NCBI RefSeq assembly: GCF_030124325.1
Contig: NZ_JASKLR010000002.1
Span: 436,528 to 500,527 of the forward strand
Origin: Sinorhizobium sp. 8-89
Lineage (GTDB): Bacteria; Pseudomonadota; Alphaproteobacteria; Rhizobiales; Rhizobiaceae
Direction: 5' to 3'
Length of the DNA stretch: 64,000 nt
A program made the position numbers and the translations under genes. Below the pieces are notes generated by a model. That model was not told the origin of the DNA. It saw nothing but the letters and a program-made list of their open reading frames with translations, and did not search any database. This document shows positions 35,588-44,241 of this stretch, in pieces. Position 1 is the first letter of the stretch. Every line of letters begins with the position of its first letter.

Positions 35588-36382
35588 ATGACGGATGGGT
35601 CTCACGCCGAAGTGGCCGCGCGCTGGAACGCGAATGCCGATCAGTGGACGCGCGATGTCCGGGATGGCTACGACGTTTACCGCGACCGCTTCACCTTCCC
35701 TGCATTTCAAGAATTCCTGCCGCCGCTCGATGGGCTTGACGTCATCGATTTCGGCTGTGGCGAGGGCACGAACACGCGGCGGCTCGCACGGATGGGTGCC
35801 CGGCTGACCGGCATCGACATTTCCGAACGGCTGATCGATCACGCCCGCCGGGCGGAAGAGGCCGACCCGCTGGGGATCAGCTACAAGGTGTCATCCTACA
35901 GCGCCGACACGGGATTTCCGGATGCTTCCTTCGATGCCGTCCTTTCCACCATGGCTTTGATGGACGGGCCCGATTTCGAAGGCGCGATGAAGGAGGCCCA
36001 TCGGCTGCTGCGCCCCGGCGGCTTCATCGCCTTCAGCGTTCTTCATCCCTGTTTCATCACGCCGGGGCTGCATTGGGAGAAGGATCGCGAAGGAGGCACG
36101 GTGGCGCTCTGCGTGTCAAACTATTTCGACCGGACCAGCTTCACCGAGCACTGGCGCTTCGGAGATCGCCCGAAAGACGAGGAGGTCGTGCCGTTCGCCG
36201 TGCCGCGCTTTCCCCGGACGATTAGCGATTACCTCAATGCGGTCACCGCGGCCGGGTTGCGGATCAGGCGAATTGAAGAGCCGCAGCCATCGCCCGAGGC
36301 CTGCGGCGCCGTTCCCCGGTTCGCCCGCTGGCGAGACCTCGCCGCCTTCCTGCTGCTGGTGATGGCGGAGCGTCCGGCCTAA
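35588..36382 (+). CDS. Class I SAM-dependent methyltransferase
   Basis: A 264-residue methyltransferase. Motif I is VIDFGCGEGTNTRRLARMG at about residues 51-69, then LTGIDISERLIDHAR, SFDAVLSTMALMDGPDFEGA and LLRPGGFIAFSVLHPCF. The FSVLHPC stretch and the W/F-rich C-terminal half are typical of a widespread group annotated only as methyltransferase. A GCAGGAGG ribosome-binding site fixes the ATG at 35588; an upstream TTG in the same frame would read through the palindromic repeat. The gene is alone. Confidence 0.87.
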   Translation: MTDGSHAEVAARWNANADQWTRDVRDGYDVYRDRFTFPAFQEFLPPLDGLDVIDFGCGEGTNTRRLARMGARLTGIDISERLIDHARRAEEADPLGISYKVSSYSADTGFPDASFDAVLSTMALMDGPDFEGAMKEAHRLLRPGGFIAFSVLHPCFITPGLHWEKDREGGTVALCVSNYFDRTSFTEHWRFGDRPKDEEVVPFAVPRFPRTISDYLNAVTAAGLRIRRIEEPQPSPEACGAVPRFARWRDLAAFLLLVMAERPA

Positions 36383-36412
36383 GCAATTCCAACTTCCGTC
36401 CGGAATTGCGGG
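36382..36412. repeat. Dispersed hairpin repeat, shortened copy
   Basis: GCAATTCC and GGAATTGC arms are present but the inner core is reduced to AACTTCCGTCC. It lies directly after the methyltransferase stop codon, like the copy after the AraC gene. Confidence 0.65.
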
Positions 36413-36481
36413 AGGAAACATAGGAAGCCGGACCGTGAAACAGGGCTTGGAACGGCCGCGCGCTGGCGATCCAGCGGAGCC

Positions 36482-36540
36482 TTTCGCGCCGCGGACGCGG
36501 CGCTCCCGGGTTCCTGTGACGAGCACGGGAATGAGGAGCC
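36482..36540. repeat. RIME-like palindromic element
   Basis: GCGCCGCGGACGCGGCGC then GGTTCCTGTGACGAGCACGG and GAATGAGG, the right half of the element. Confidence 0.7.
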
Positions 36541-36610
36541 AGTGTGCCGTCAGTGCCCCGCCCCTTTATCATGCACAGTGAACCGATCGGCATATGCCCG
36601 CTCCGTGGGC

Positions 36611-37420
36611 TCAGGGCGCCACGATTCCCTTCACGGCCCAGGCGACCGCCATGTAGGATCGTGGACCATCGACGTCACCGTCGAGGTAAGCAGAGCGGAC
36701 CGCATCGCGCAGCCTCGTGCGTGCCTGCTCATCGAGTGTCGCGACATATTCGGCGCCCGGCCCATCCTTGCCGAGGTATGGCGCCCAGTAGTCGTCGAAG
36801 GAAGAAAACTCCATGCGTATCGCAAGCTCTGCCGTCTCGACCTCGACAAGGCCGGCTTGACGCCAGGCCGATTCCAGTTCGCCCGGCCGGGTCATCGGAC
36901 GCGTGCAGGCGCGCGCCCGAAGCAATCCAGCGGTGGGATCGAGCGCAGCCGCGGTATCGAGGAACAGGCGACCGGCGACGAAGCCGCCGCGCGCGTCCCA
37001 TACGGTGGCCGCGACCGTCGCTCCAGGCCGCGCGACGCGGCGCATCTCCGCCACGGCCCGATGGGGCTCGGAGACGAAGTGGAGCATCAGGAGCGACAGA
37101 ACCCGGTCGAACGCCGCGTCGGGGAAAGGCAGAGCGCATGCGTCGCCGACGCGGAAGGAGACGCGCGGATCCGAGTTGCTGCGGGTCGCGTGCTCGATGT
37201 AGGGCGGCGCGTAGTCTATCCCGCAGATCGCTTCAAGGTCGGGCCGCTCGGACAATAGAAACGTCAGGCTGCCGGTGCCGCAGCCGACGTCCAGCACGCG
37301 TTCACCGCTCGAGGCCCCGGCGAAGGCCAGAAATGGAACAGCAAGCCGGCGGCTCCAACGCCCCATCTGCAGCTCATAACCGCCGCCAGTGCTGGCGTTG
37401 AACGTCGATGCACCCGTCAT
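36611..37420 (-). CDS. Class I SAM-dependent methyltransferase
   Basis: A 269-residue methyltransferase of the UbiE-like group. Motif I is RVLDVGCGTGSLTFLLSERP near residues 40-59, the motif II acidic residue is in AICGIDYAPPYIEHA, and VARPGATVAATVWDARGG follows the central sheet. The ATG at 37420 is preceded by three tandem 14-bp units, each carrying a GGAGAG- or GCAGAG-type sequence on this strand, so translation initiation signals are effectively repeated. The frame is open upstream but only through non-homologous sequence. Substrate unknown. Confidence 0.85.
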   Translation of the reverse strand: MTGASTFNASTGGGYELQMGRWSRRLAVPFLAFAGASSGERVLDVGCGTGSLTFLLSERPDLEAICGIDYAPPYIEHATRSNSDPRVSFRVGDACALPFPDAAFDRVLSLLMLHFVSEPHRAVAEMRRVARPGATVAATVWDARGGFVAGRLFLDTAAALDPTAGLLRARACTRPMTRPGELESAWRQAGLVEVETAELAIRMEFSSFDDYWAPYLGKDGPGAEYVATLDEQARTRLRDAVRSAYLDGDVDGPRSYMAVAWAVKGIVAP

Positions 37421-37424
37421 GGTA

Positions 37425-37466
37425 CTCTCCAGATGGCACTCTGCAGTCGGCACTCTCCAGATGGCC
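37425..37466. repeat. Three tandem 14-bp repeats at a translation start
   Basis: CTCTCCAGATGGCA, CTCTGCAGTCGGCA and CTCTCCAGATGGCC follow one another. On the minus strand each unit ends in (G/C)AGAG, and the nearest, GGAGAG, lies 4 bp from the methyltransferase ATG at 37420. The unit count may affect expression. Confidence 0.85.
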
Positions 37467-37690
37467 CGAAGGCGGACCTTACCACACCGCGAGGCACGCA
37501 GGCCATTGGCGCCCTCCACCGGACGCTTGCGGGCGCTGCGGCACCGCCGCGACACGAGAAGGTGCGTTTCCAGGCAGCAAAGTGCCCGAAGAAAGAAAAA
37601 TGCACAGCAGGAACCCACCTGCCAGCCATCGCCGGTTTCCAGCCGGAAGAGCCGCGCTGCCATGAGGGTGCCGGTTGCCGGCCCGCTCGC

Positions 37691-39175
37691 TCAATGCGCC
37701 GTAAGCGCCCCGCCCTCACCCTTGTCGTGCACGGCGAACCGGTCGAGCATATGGGCGCTCGCCTCGTTGAGGCCGATGACCTCGACTGCGACGTTGTGGC
37801 GGCGATATTTGAGCACGACCTTGTCGAGCGCGCCGACGGCGGTGATGTCCCAGAGATGCGCCTCGCTGACATCGATGACGGCCTTCTCGAGCGGCTCGGC
37901 GAAGTCGAAGGCAGCGATGAAGGCCTCGGTCGAAGCGAAGAAGATCTCGCCGTCGACATGGTAGGTGCGCACCTTCCGGCTCTCGTCGACCGTCGAGCGC
38001 ACATGGAAGAGGCGCGCGACCTTGCCGGCAAAGAACACGCCGGAGAGCAGCACGCCGACCAGCACCCCCTTGGCCAGATCGTGCGTGCCGACCGTGGTGG
38101 CGACCGTCGCCAGCATGACGACGGAGGACGGCAGAGGATTGCGGCCGAGGTCGACGATCGACCGCCAGGAGAAGGTGCCGATCGACACCATGATCATGAC
38201 CGCGACGAGAGCGGCCATCGGGATGATCCGCACGAGATCGTCGAGAACGAGGATGAGGAAGAGAAGAAAGGCGCCGGCGACGAAGGTCGAGAGCCGCCCT
38301 CGCCCGCCGGAACTGACATTGATGACCGACTGGCCGATCATGGCGCAGCCGCCCATGCCGCCGATGAGGCCGGAAGCGATGTTGCTCGCGCCCTGGCCGA
38401 TGCATTCCTGGCTCTTGTTGCTCGTCGTATCCGTCATGTCGTCGACGATCTGGGCGGTCAGCAGCGATTCGAGCAGCCCCACCGCGGCAAGCGCCACCGA
38501 ATAGGGGAAGATGATCTGCAGCGTCTCGAGCGTGAGCGGCACGTGAGGCAGGGCAAGGATCGGCAGGCTCGAGGGCAATTCGCCAAGATCACCGACGGTG
38601 CGGATATCCATGCCGGTCCAGTAGGCGATGCCGGTCAGGACGGCGATCGCGACCAGAGGCGAAGGAACGGCCTTTGTGACATAGGGGAAGAGATAGAGGA
38701 TCGCCAGTCCCGCCGCGATCATCACATAAGTCGCCTGCGGCACGCCGATGAGTTCCGGAAGCTGCGCCATGAAGATCAGGATGGCGAGGGCGTTGACGAA
38801 GCCGGTGATGACCGAGCGCGAGACAAAGCGCATCACCCGGCCGAGCTTCAGGAAGCCGGCTGCGATCTGGATGAGGCCCATCAGCAGCGTTGCGGCGAAG
38901 AGATATTCGAGGCCGTGCTCCTTGACGAGCGTGACCATCAGCACGGCGGTAGCCGCGGTCGCCGCCGAAATCATGCCCGGACGGCCGCCGGCGAAGGCGG
39001 ACACACAGGCGATGGCGAAGGAGGCAAACAGCCCCACCTTCGGATCGACGCCCGCGATGACCGAGAAGCCGATCGCCTCCGGTATCAGGGCAAGCGCCAC
39101 GACGATGCCCGAAAGGACGTCGGCGCGGATGTTGGAGAACCATTCGCGTTTGTAGCTGGCAAGTGTCAATTTCAT
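37691..39175 (-). CDS. SulP family anion transporter with STAS domain
   Basis: A 494-residue SLC26/SulP protein. The first 390 residues contain the transmembrane core, including the family sequence [20 protein letters not shown] and [21 protein letters not shown] cytoplasmic STAS domain ends the protein ([38 protein letters not shown]). SulP proteins carry sulfate, bicarbonate, dicarboxylates or other anions. The start at 39175 begins at the family N-terminus; upstream in-frame sequence is unrelated. No carbonic anhydrase is adjacent. A 603-residue plus-strand frame over this gene is an antisense artefact. Confidence 0.92.
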   Translation of the reverse strand: MKLTLASYKREWFSNIRADVLSGIVVALALIPEAIGFSVIAGVDPKVGLFASFAIACVSAFAGGRPGMISAATAATAVLMVTLVKEHGLEYLFAATLLMGLIQIAAGFLKLGRVMRFVSRSVITGFVNALAILIFMAQLPELIGVPQATYVMIAAGLAILYLFPYVTKAVPSPLVAIAVLTGIAYWTGMDIRTVGDLGELPSSLPILALPHVPLTLETLQIIFPYSVALAAVGLLESLLTAQIVDDMTDTTSNKSQECIGQGASNIASGLIGGMGGCAMIGQSVINVSSGGRGRLSTFVAGAFLLFLILVLDDLVRIIPMAALVAVMIMVSIGTFSWRSIVDLGRNPLPSSVVMLATVATTVGTHDLAKGVLVGVLLSGVFFAGKVARLFHVRSTVDESRKVRTYHVDGEIFFASTEAFIAAFDFAEPLEKAVIDVSEAHLWDITAVGALDKVVLKYRRHNVAVEVIGLNEASAHMLDRFAVHDKGEGGALTAH

Positions 39176-39509
39176 GGTTTTTCTTCGCAAAAGAACTGCG
39201 CTACGGCGCCATGCGTCTTTTTGGACGCACAAAAGTCGCTGTAACACTCTGGATCGCTGCAGGCGGGAGGTCCTGCTTGGATTTGATGCTGTTGCGTTAT
39301 CTGGCGGATCGGCGGCCAGAAGAGCCACCCGGAGTTTCACCGGGTCCGTGGTGAGTGGTGCTCTTATATGAAAATGAGCCGTCGAGGACAACCGCCATTG
39401 TGCGCCGCCGCAGTCAGACGCAACCGGGCAACATTGACGCGGCGCTACCGGGTCAGGCCTAGCTCGGCGGCGGCCATGATGTGCGGCGTCTCGTTACACC
39501 GGGGCCGGT
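39176..39509. other. Gap with a partial CTGTAGCACT-type repeat
   Basis: About 334 bp between two minus-strand genes. A decayed copy of the palindrome family lies near 39202-39261 (GGACGCACAAAAGTCGCTGT and on). No gene is supported. It should hold the SulP promoter. Confidence 0.45.
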
Positions 39510-39992
39510 TCAGAGCGTCCGGGCGAGAGCTTCGAGCTGGCCGGTCGTCTGTCGCCAGCCTTCATGGAAGCCCATCTCCTCGTGCTGCCTGCGCGCCTCC
39601 TCGGTCCAGTGCAGGGCGCGCACGACATGGCGGGTCTTGCCGCCTTCATCGGAGATCTCGACGATCGTGGTCATGAAGGGAACGACCGCCGGCTGGGCGG
39701 CTGGGATCCAGCCCGGGGCAAAGGCGTTGGTGAACACCAGCCGCTGCTCCGGAGCCGCTTCCAGGAACACGCCGACGCCGTCGGACTTCTCGCCGTTCGG
39801 ACCCCGCATGACGATGTGAGACGTGCCGCCGTGACGCGGCTCCAGAGTCTTCGCCTCGGTCGTCCAGGACTGCGGCGCGAACCATTGCTCCAGGAGCCTC
39901 GGCTCCGTCCAGCAGCGCCACACATTCGCGCGCGGCGCATCCAGGAGACGCTCCAGCCGGAGCTCGTATCTTTCAGTCTTTCCGCTGGTCAT
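39510..39992 (-). CDS. SRPBCC (AHSA1-type) domain protein
   Basis: A 160-residue single-domain protein of the START/AHSA1 superfamily. It opens with LRLERLLDAPRANVWRCWTE and LLEQWFAPQSW, and ends with the long helix containing GFHEGWRQTTGQLEALA, the standard layout. The fold encloses a hydrophobic ligand cavity; bacterial members are often encoded beside ArsR regulators, but none is present here. Cytoplasmic. Function not assigned beyond the fold. Confidence 0.87.
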   Translation of the reverse strand: MTSGKTERYELRLERLLDAPRANVWRCWTEPRLLEQWFAPQSWTTEAKTLEPRHGGTSHIVMRGPNGEKSDGVGVFLEAAPEQRLVFTNAFAPGWIPAAQPAVVPFMTTIVEISDEGGKTRHVVRALHWTEEARRQHEEMGFHEGWRQTTGQLEALARTL

Positions 39993-40123
39993 CGGATTTC
40001 TCTTCGCCAGCTATTGCTTGAATCGCAGTCGATTAGACGCGCAGGTCGCAACCCGGTCGAGGCGCCCTTCGCGGTACGGCCTCGCCCGATTCCGGCGACA
40101 ACACTCGGGCGCCCCGCTCCGCC

Positions 40124-40567
40124 TCAATTATACGGCGAGTCACAGCTCCGCCGGGGCCCCTCGAAAGGCTGGAACGTGTTGTCGGTCGACCGGTACGAAA
40201 TGTAGCGTTCGCGGCACCAGCGGGCGTGGGCGGTGGCGTCGTAACGGAGCCGCTGGCGCACGCGGCCCCGGTCGAGGGCGGCGGGCGGCGGGCCGCCGAC
40301 GATAGCGCCCGGGCCGATGCCGATGTCATAGCGCTGGCCGCGGTAGCGCCCGCCATAGCTCGGATAGCGCCTGTTGAGGAAGTCGCGGTATTCCCGCTCA
40401 ATGAAAAGCTCGTGGCGGGAGGGAACCCCGGGATTGTCCCGGTTGGTCTTTCCGTAGTCGCCCCTGAGCGGCGGACATATGCCGATGCACGTCGTCTGGG
40501 CCGCGACCGGCGGCACACTGGAGGCGGCGGTTATAAACGCAAGCGCGATGGTGGCTGCAATCTTCAA
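40124..40567 (-). CDS. BA14K-type exported protein
   Basis: A 147-residue protein with a signal peptide (IAATIALAFITAASSVPPVAA). Its C-terminus has the BA14K-like motif HARWCRERYISYRSTDNTFQ with PRRSCDSPY at the end; the paired cysteines are likely to form a disulfide in the periplasm. BA14K proteins are lectin-like and immunoreactive in Brucella and common in rhizobia. The middle is Arg/Tyr/Gly-rich. It is a paralogue of the gene at 41049, 481 bp away on the same strand, with a shared C-terminal domain. Confidence 0.82.
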   Translation of the reverse strand: MKIAATIALAFITAASSVPPVAAQTTCIGICPPLRGDYGKTNRDNPGVPSRHELFIEREYRDFLNRRYPSYGGRYRGQRYDIGIGPGAIVGGPPPAALDRGRVRQRLRYDATAHARWCRERYISYRSTDNTFQPFEGPRRSCDSPYN

Positions 40568-41048
40568 CGGACTTCACCTTTCCCTTCTCTCAAGAGGGAA
40601 CGATTTTCATGGAGGAAATGATCCAACACGCCACCCTATACCATCTGCCGGCGAAGGACGCGCGATTCGCAAAAGCGCCCGCTTGCCCTATCGGCCCGCG
40701 CGTCCGGTGCCAAAGGCGTCGCTCAGGCGCCGACACGCCGAGTAGCTGGATTCCCATGCCAGGCACTGGACCGGGCACGGGAATGAGGTGTGCGGTGTGA
40801 ACCGCCCAGCCGCGGGCGATGACCATCTACCGCCGGCCGCGTCGCCGGTTTTGCCCGGCCGCAGCCATCAACCGCCCTCGGCCCTGCGCTCGTCACGGGA
40901 ATCCGGCAGCCGCAAGTCGGCCGCGCTTAAAGGCTCCTTCCGGCCCGATGACGCGGGCGGCGGGAGCTTCGGACCGTCGCGACCGCGACCTTCATGCGCC
41001 CGGAAAGGCGCACGGCGCTTTAGATCGCCCCCTCACGCAGGCTCGCCG
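40568..41048. other. Gap with two RIME-like pieces
   Basis: Between the two BA14K-type genes. RIME-like arms lie at 40733-40798 (GGGCACGGGAATGAGGTG) and 40875-40915 (GCGCTCGTCACGGGAATCC). No gene is supported. Confidence 0.5.
40733..40798. repeat. RIME-like element, degenerate
   Basis: AGCTGGATTCCCATGCCAGG and GGGCACGGGAATGAGG match the right half of the element with several changes. Confidence 0.5.
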
Positions 41049-41540
41049 TCAATAGTAAGGCGAGATGCACGGCTGGCGCGGGCCGTAATAGGGCTGGAAC
41101 GTGTTGTCGTAAGCCCTGTAGGACCGATAGCGCCCATAGCACCAGCGCGTATGCGCATTGCCGCCATAGGCCGGGCGGTAATAGCGCGGCGCAGCATAGT
41201 AGCGCGGCGCCGGTGCATAGTAGCGCGGGGCGTAATAGGTCGAGCCGTAGTCGTAATACGGCCTCGGCTGCGCCAGCAGGCCGCCGAGGATCGCGCCGGC
41301 CGCCAGTCCGCCGAGCGCCCAGCCGAGCTCGTCGTCGTCATCGTCGTGGTGTCTATAGTAGCCGCCTCGACGGTAACCCCGGTATCCGCGGTTGTAGCCG
41401 CCACGGTAGCGCCTGTACTGGACCGGCTCTGCCTCCTGAACATCGATCTTCGGCACGACAACGGTAGGAAACGCCATGGCGGGCGGGACGCTGGTCAGCG
41501 CCGTCGCCAGCGACAAGGCAATGATTGCTAGCCTCTTCAT
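41049..41540 (-). CDS. BA14K-type exported protein, glycine/tyrosine-rich
   Basis: A 163-residue protein with a signal peptide (LAIIALSLATALTSVPPAMA). The mature part starts with an Arg/Gly/Tyr-rich stretch (YRRYRGGYNRGYRGYRRGGY), then an Asp run (DDDDDELG), a glycine-zipper-like segment (LGGLAAGAILGGLLA), Tyr/Pro repeats (YYAPRYYAPAPRYY), and the BA14K motif HTRWCYGRYRSYRAYDNTFQ ending RQPCISPYY. The glycine zipper could insert in a membrane. The ATG at 41540 is preceded by an AGGTGAAGCC stretch. Paralogue of the gene at 40124. Confidence 0.85.
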   Translation of the reverse strand: MKRLAIIALSLATALTSVPPAMAFPTVVVPKIDVQEAEPVQYRRYRGGYNRGYRGYRRGGYYRHHDDDDDELGWALGGLAAGAILGGLLAQPRPYYDYGSTYYAPRYYAPAPRYYAAPRYYRPAYGGNAHTRWCYGRYRSYRAYDNTFQPYYGPRQPCISPYY

Positions 41541-41992
41541 TGGCTTCACCTTTTCCTCCACGGCGCCCGCCGTCGGAGATGACGCGCAAACGACGCCGCA
41601 GCACCTTGAACCTGCCGCATAATTCTGTCCCGAAATCCTGTTCCGGTTCAAGGCATTATGCAGCAACAGGAAATCATTCCTGTCAATAATGGCCGAATCG
41701 CGGTGGAGCGCCGCCCGGCGCGGAAAAATCGCGATTTTGTTGATCGCAAACGCGCCGATCACACGCGCCGATTGAAACGGCCGCCATGTAGTAGAACAAC
41801 GCGAAACCCGCACGTAAGTTGCATCGCGATGCCTGCAGCGCGGTGCTGCTTTCAGACGCACAAAGATCGCTGTAGCTCTTTGAACTGCTGCATGTTTTTA
41901 TCCGTTACGGAAACATGGTCGGGGTGGAACGGAAAGCCGCTTCACGCTTTTCCCCACCCGCCTTTTGGTGAACTCTCGATAATCGACGTTCG
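41541..41992. other. Gap with two CTGCATG-family palindromes
   Basis: Copies of the dispersed palindrome lie at about 41600-41664 (GTTCCGGTTCAAGGCATTAT) and 41850-41920 (TCGCTGTAGCTCTTTGAACT then GCATG...CATGG). Otherwise no feature. It lies between divergent genes and so holds both promoters. Confidence 0.5.
41850..41920. repeat. Dispersed palindrome, CTGCATG family
   Basis: TTTCAGACGCACAAAGATCG, CTGTAGCTCTTTGAACTG, then GCATGTTTTTATCC and GGAAACATG. It is closest to the copy at 56700-56771. Confidence 0.7.
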
Positions 41993-42547
41993 ATGACGGC
42001 ATTACGGACATTGAAGCACACGCTTTTGGCGGCGATATTCCTCATCGCCGGCGCCGGCGTTTACACGCTTTCGGCGAAAAACCACGGCTCCGGCACTCCG
42101 CCCGAAATGGCGGCGCCCGAGTTCCAGGCAAAGGAAGTGCTCGTCGACAAGTCCGAGCGCACCCTGCGGCTCCTGCGCGACGGCACGACGCTTGGCGAAT
42201 ACAGCGTGTCGCTCGGCGGCAATCCGCTGGGCCACAAGGAGCGCCAGGGCGACCGGCGGACGCCGGAGGGCGACTACCTGATCGACTGGCGCAACCCGAA
42301 TTCGCGCTACCACCTGAGCCTCCATATCTCCTACCCCGACGCAGCCGACAAGACCCGCGCCGCCGCGGCCGGCCAAGACCCCGGCGGCGACATCATGATC
42401 CACGGCCTGCCGAATGGCTGGGGCTTCATCGGCCGGCTCCACCTCTTCCTCGACTGGACCGACGGCTGCATCGCCGTCACCGACGAAGAAATGCGCGAAA
42501 TCTGGTCGCGGGTGCCGGACGGCACGCCGATCCGGATTGCGGGATGA
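41993..42547 (+). CDS. L,D-transpeptidase (YkuD) family protein
   Basis: A 184-residue protein with an N-terminal signal anchor (LLAAIFLIAGAGVYTLS). The YkuD domain spans about residues 45-184 with the His in GGDIMIHGLPNGWG and the catalytic Cys in WTDGCIAVTDEEM, the HxnDGC form of the active site. The fold forms 3-3 crosslinks in peptidoglycan or attaches proteins to it; this short murein-endopeptidase-like group (with RQGDRRTPEGDY) is common in proteobacteria. It acts in the periplasm. A second, larger L,D-transpeptidase lies at 53634. Confidence 0.88.
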   Translation: MTALRTLKHTLLAAIFLIAGAGVYTLSAKNHGSGTPPEMAAPEFQAKEVLVDKSERTLRLLRDGTTLGEYSVSLGGNPLGHKERQGDRRTPEGDYLIDWRNPNSRYHLSLHISYPDAADKTRAAAAGQDPGGDIMIHGLPNGWGFIGRLHLFLDWTDGCIAVTDEEMREIWSRVPDGTPIRIAG

Positions 42548-42710
42548 CGGAACAGGAATTTACCGGAATCCGTACCCGGCGGCTCTCCGGAGTTCTCACG
42601 CCCGTCGGAACGGTCTGACCGGTAAGGCGTTATTCTTCCGACCGCAGCATCGAAGCGGCCTCCGAAAGGGACGTGCCGCGGCTCGATGCTGACCGAACAG
42701 GAGCAATGCC

Positions 42711-43013
42711 ATGAGAGTATCCCTGAGAACATCATCCGCTGCATTCGTCCTCTCCGCCGCCCTTATCGGAGCGGCCGGACCGGCCTTTGCCGACATGTAC
42801 TATTTGGATCGCGCGCCGACAGGCAGCATCTATGTCGAGCCGGCACCCCCGGAAGTCATCTACGTCGATCCGATGCCGACCGGCAGCATCTACGTCGAGC
42901 GGATACCGCCGGCCAACCTCGGCGCAGCCCGCGAGCGCTACACCAACGAGTACCAGGGTAGCCACCAGAACGACTACTACCTGGGCATCACGCCCCCGCC
43001 GACAGCTCCCTGA
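42711..43013 (+). CDS. Small exported protein with repeated TGSIYVE units
   Basis: A 100-residue protein with a signal peptide (SAAFVLSAALIGAAGPAFA). The mature part contains repeated short units: APTGSIYVEPAPPEVIYVDP then MPTGSIYVERIPP, a Pro/Tyr-rich pattern, and a short polar C-terminus. A GAGCAATGCC leader with an AGGAG site precedes the ATG. It is not a domain family I can name. The repeats suggest a surface or periplasmic structural role. Downstream of the L,D-transpeptidase gene on the same strand, 163 bp away. Confidence 0.7.
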   Translation: MRVSLRTSSAAFVLSAALIGAAGPAFADMYYLDRAPTGSIYVEPAPPEVIYVDPMPTGSIYVERIPPANLGAARERYTNEYQGSHQNDYYLGITPPPTAP

Positions 43014-43027
43014 GCGGCGGGCGTGCT

Positions 43028-43072
43028 AGAGCAATTCCGGGATAGGCTGTAGCGGCTTTTCGTCCGGAAACC
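43028..43072. repeat. Dispersed hairpin repeat, diverged copy
   Basis: GAGCAATTCCGGGATAGGCT and CGGCTTTTCGTCCGGAA keep the order of the family but lack a perfect right arm. It follows the stop codon of the small exported protein, as other copies follow stop codons. Confidence 0.6.
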
Positions 43073-43125
43073 TTGTCACAAGGATGAAGCCTTGTCCCAA
43101 GGATGCAGGCCCCATCCGTGTCGCG

Positions 43126-43413
43126 TCACGCGACACGGAGGATCGATGCGATCCGTCCGGCAAAGTAGAGGACTACTCCGTTTCCGCCGGGATCGAATAG
43201 CTCGGCCTCTCGCCAGAGCCAGCTCTTATCCTCGGGCTCGCTTGCGAACCGGAGGCCGACGTCGCGAAGAGCCCGGACCGTTGCGTCCAGATTCTCGCAC
43301 TCGAAATACACGCTTGTTCCAATGCCACCGCCTTCGCCCTGAACCAGGGAAAAGGTGCTCTCTCCGTCCGGGCAAACAACGGCGCTGAGGCTCGCATTCC
43401 TCAGCAGCACCAT
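43126..43413 (-). pseudogene. VOC protein truncated at its N-terminus
   Basis: From about 43413 leftward the frame reads the second half of a VOC protein: TFSLVQGEGGGIGTSVYFEC, then ENLDATVRALRDVGLRF, SWLWREAELFDPGGNGVVLY. The expected first beta-alpha-beta unit with its metal ligand (a starting HxxI/FxxVxD element) is missing; what precedes is unrelated sequence. A VOC domain cannot close without that half unless it dimerises differently, so this is treated as a fragment. A short product from the ATG at 43413 remains possible. Confidence 0.55.
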
Positions 43414-43527
43414 GTCGGCGGCTCGCTCGCATCGCCGGCACCCGATCACCAGGCTCGAGCAATTGCTCCCGTGGAGTTGGAGCCCTTCAACCGGATGCGC
43501 CGGGTAAGTGACCCGCAATTGCTTTCC

Positions 43528-44028
43528 CTAATACTGATGGCAATTATTGACTTCCCGCGCTGGACCTTCGTCTCGAAACATAATCCTTCTACGGTCAATT
43601 GCCTCATACAGGCGACTTTCGCGCTCGGACACTTCGGCTTCGTATATTTGCTGCTTTTGCCACGACGCAAAAGAGGCAGTTGCCTTTGCCAGACACTCCA
43701 CATACCGCCGAGGCCTCGACGAGTAGAACTCGCCGAGAGCGTCGATGTAGTCGGTATTGAGATCAGGGTTTGAAGCGGCCCGCTGCGAATAGCCCTTCCA
43801 GGCGATGCAGAATTGCACCACCTCGGCCGGTGCGTGTGGAAGCAACGCAGCGCTGTCACCGGGCTGGATAGAGGCAAAGCACTCTGCGAGAATTTTCATT
43901 TCGTCAGCGGAGATTGCGGTCTTTTCCCGAGCGCGCACTGTCTCAACTGCTCCGGCAAAGATCCTCTCCGGCAGCAACATTACCGCCAGCAAAAGGAACA
44001 CTGTCTTCAACGTGCACCGCATCCGCAT
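43528..44028 (-). CDS. Hypothetical exported protein, 166 residues
   Basis: A signal-peptide-like N-terminus (TLKTVFLLLAVMLLPERIFA) is followed by a mature domain with four cysteines, including ILAECFASIQPGDSAALLPH and VVQFCIAWKGYSQRA, and a charged, helical C-terminus (QQIYEAEVSERESRLYEAID). No family recognised. Probably periplasmic. The ATG at 44028 or the one two codons later could be used. It is a single gene whose 3' end faces the VOC fragment. Confidence 0.65.
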   Translation of the reverse strand: MRMRCTLKTVFLLLAVMLLPERIFAGAVETVRAREKTAISADEMKILAECFASIQPGDSAALLPHAPAEVVQFCIAWKGYSQRAASNPDLNTDYIDALGEFYSSRPRRYVECLAKATASFASWQKQQIYEAEVSERESRLYEAIDRRRIMFRDEGPAREVNNCHQY

Positions 44029-44241
44029 TCCTCACTGAACGAGCGGGCAGTTTGCCAATCAGGAGTTTCCGAAGTGTAACGGTGCCACGGCGGCCAGACC
44101 GCGGTCCTCGCCGGATGGGTACGCCACAGCCTTGGGCTCTGCGTCTTTCACGCCATTCGGGGAGTAGCTCATCGAGCCGCCGCCAACGGTCTTACTGCAT
44201 GTGTGCAGTTCAAGGACCTGCAGCGATCCTTGCGCGCCTGA

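Noticed and set aside
37433-39244. 603-residue plus-strand frame
   Set aside because: Antisense of the SulP transporter; Arg/Asp/His-rich composition typical of GC-rich shadow frames.
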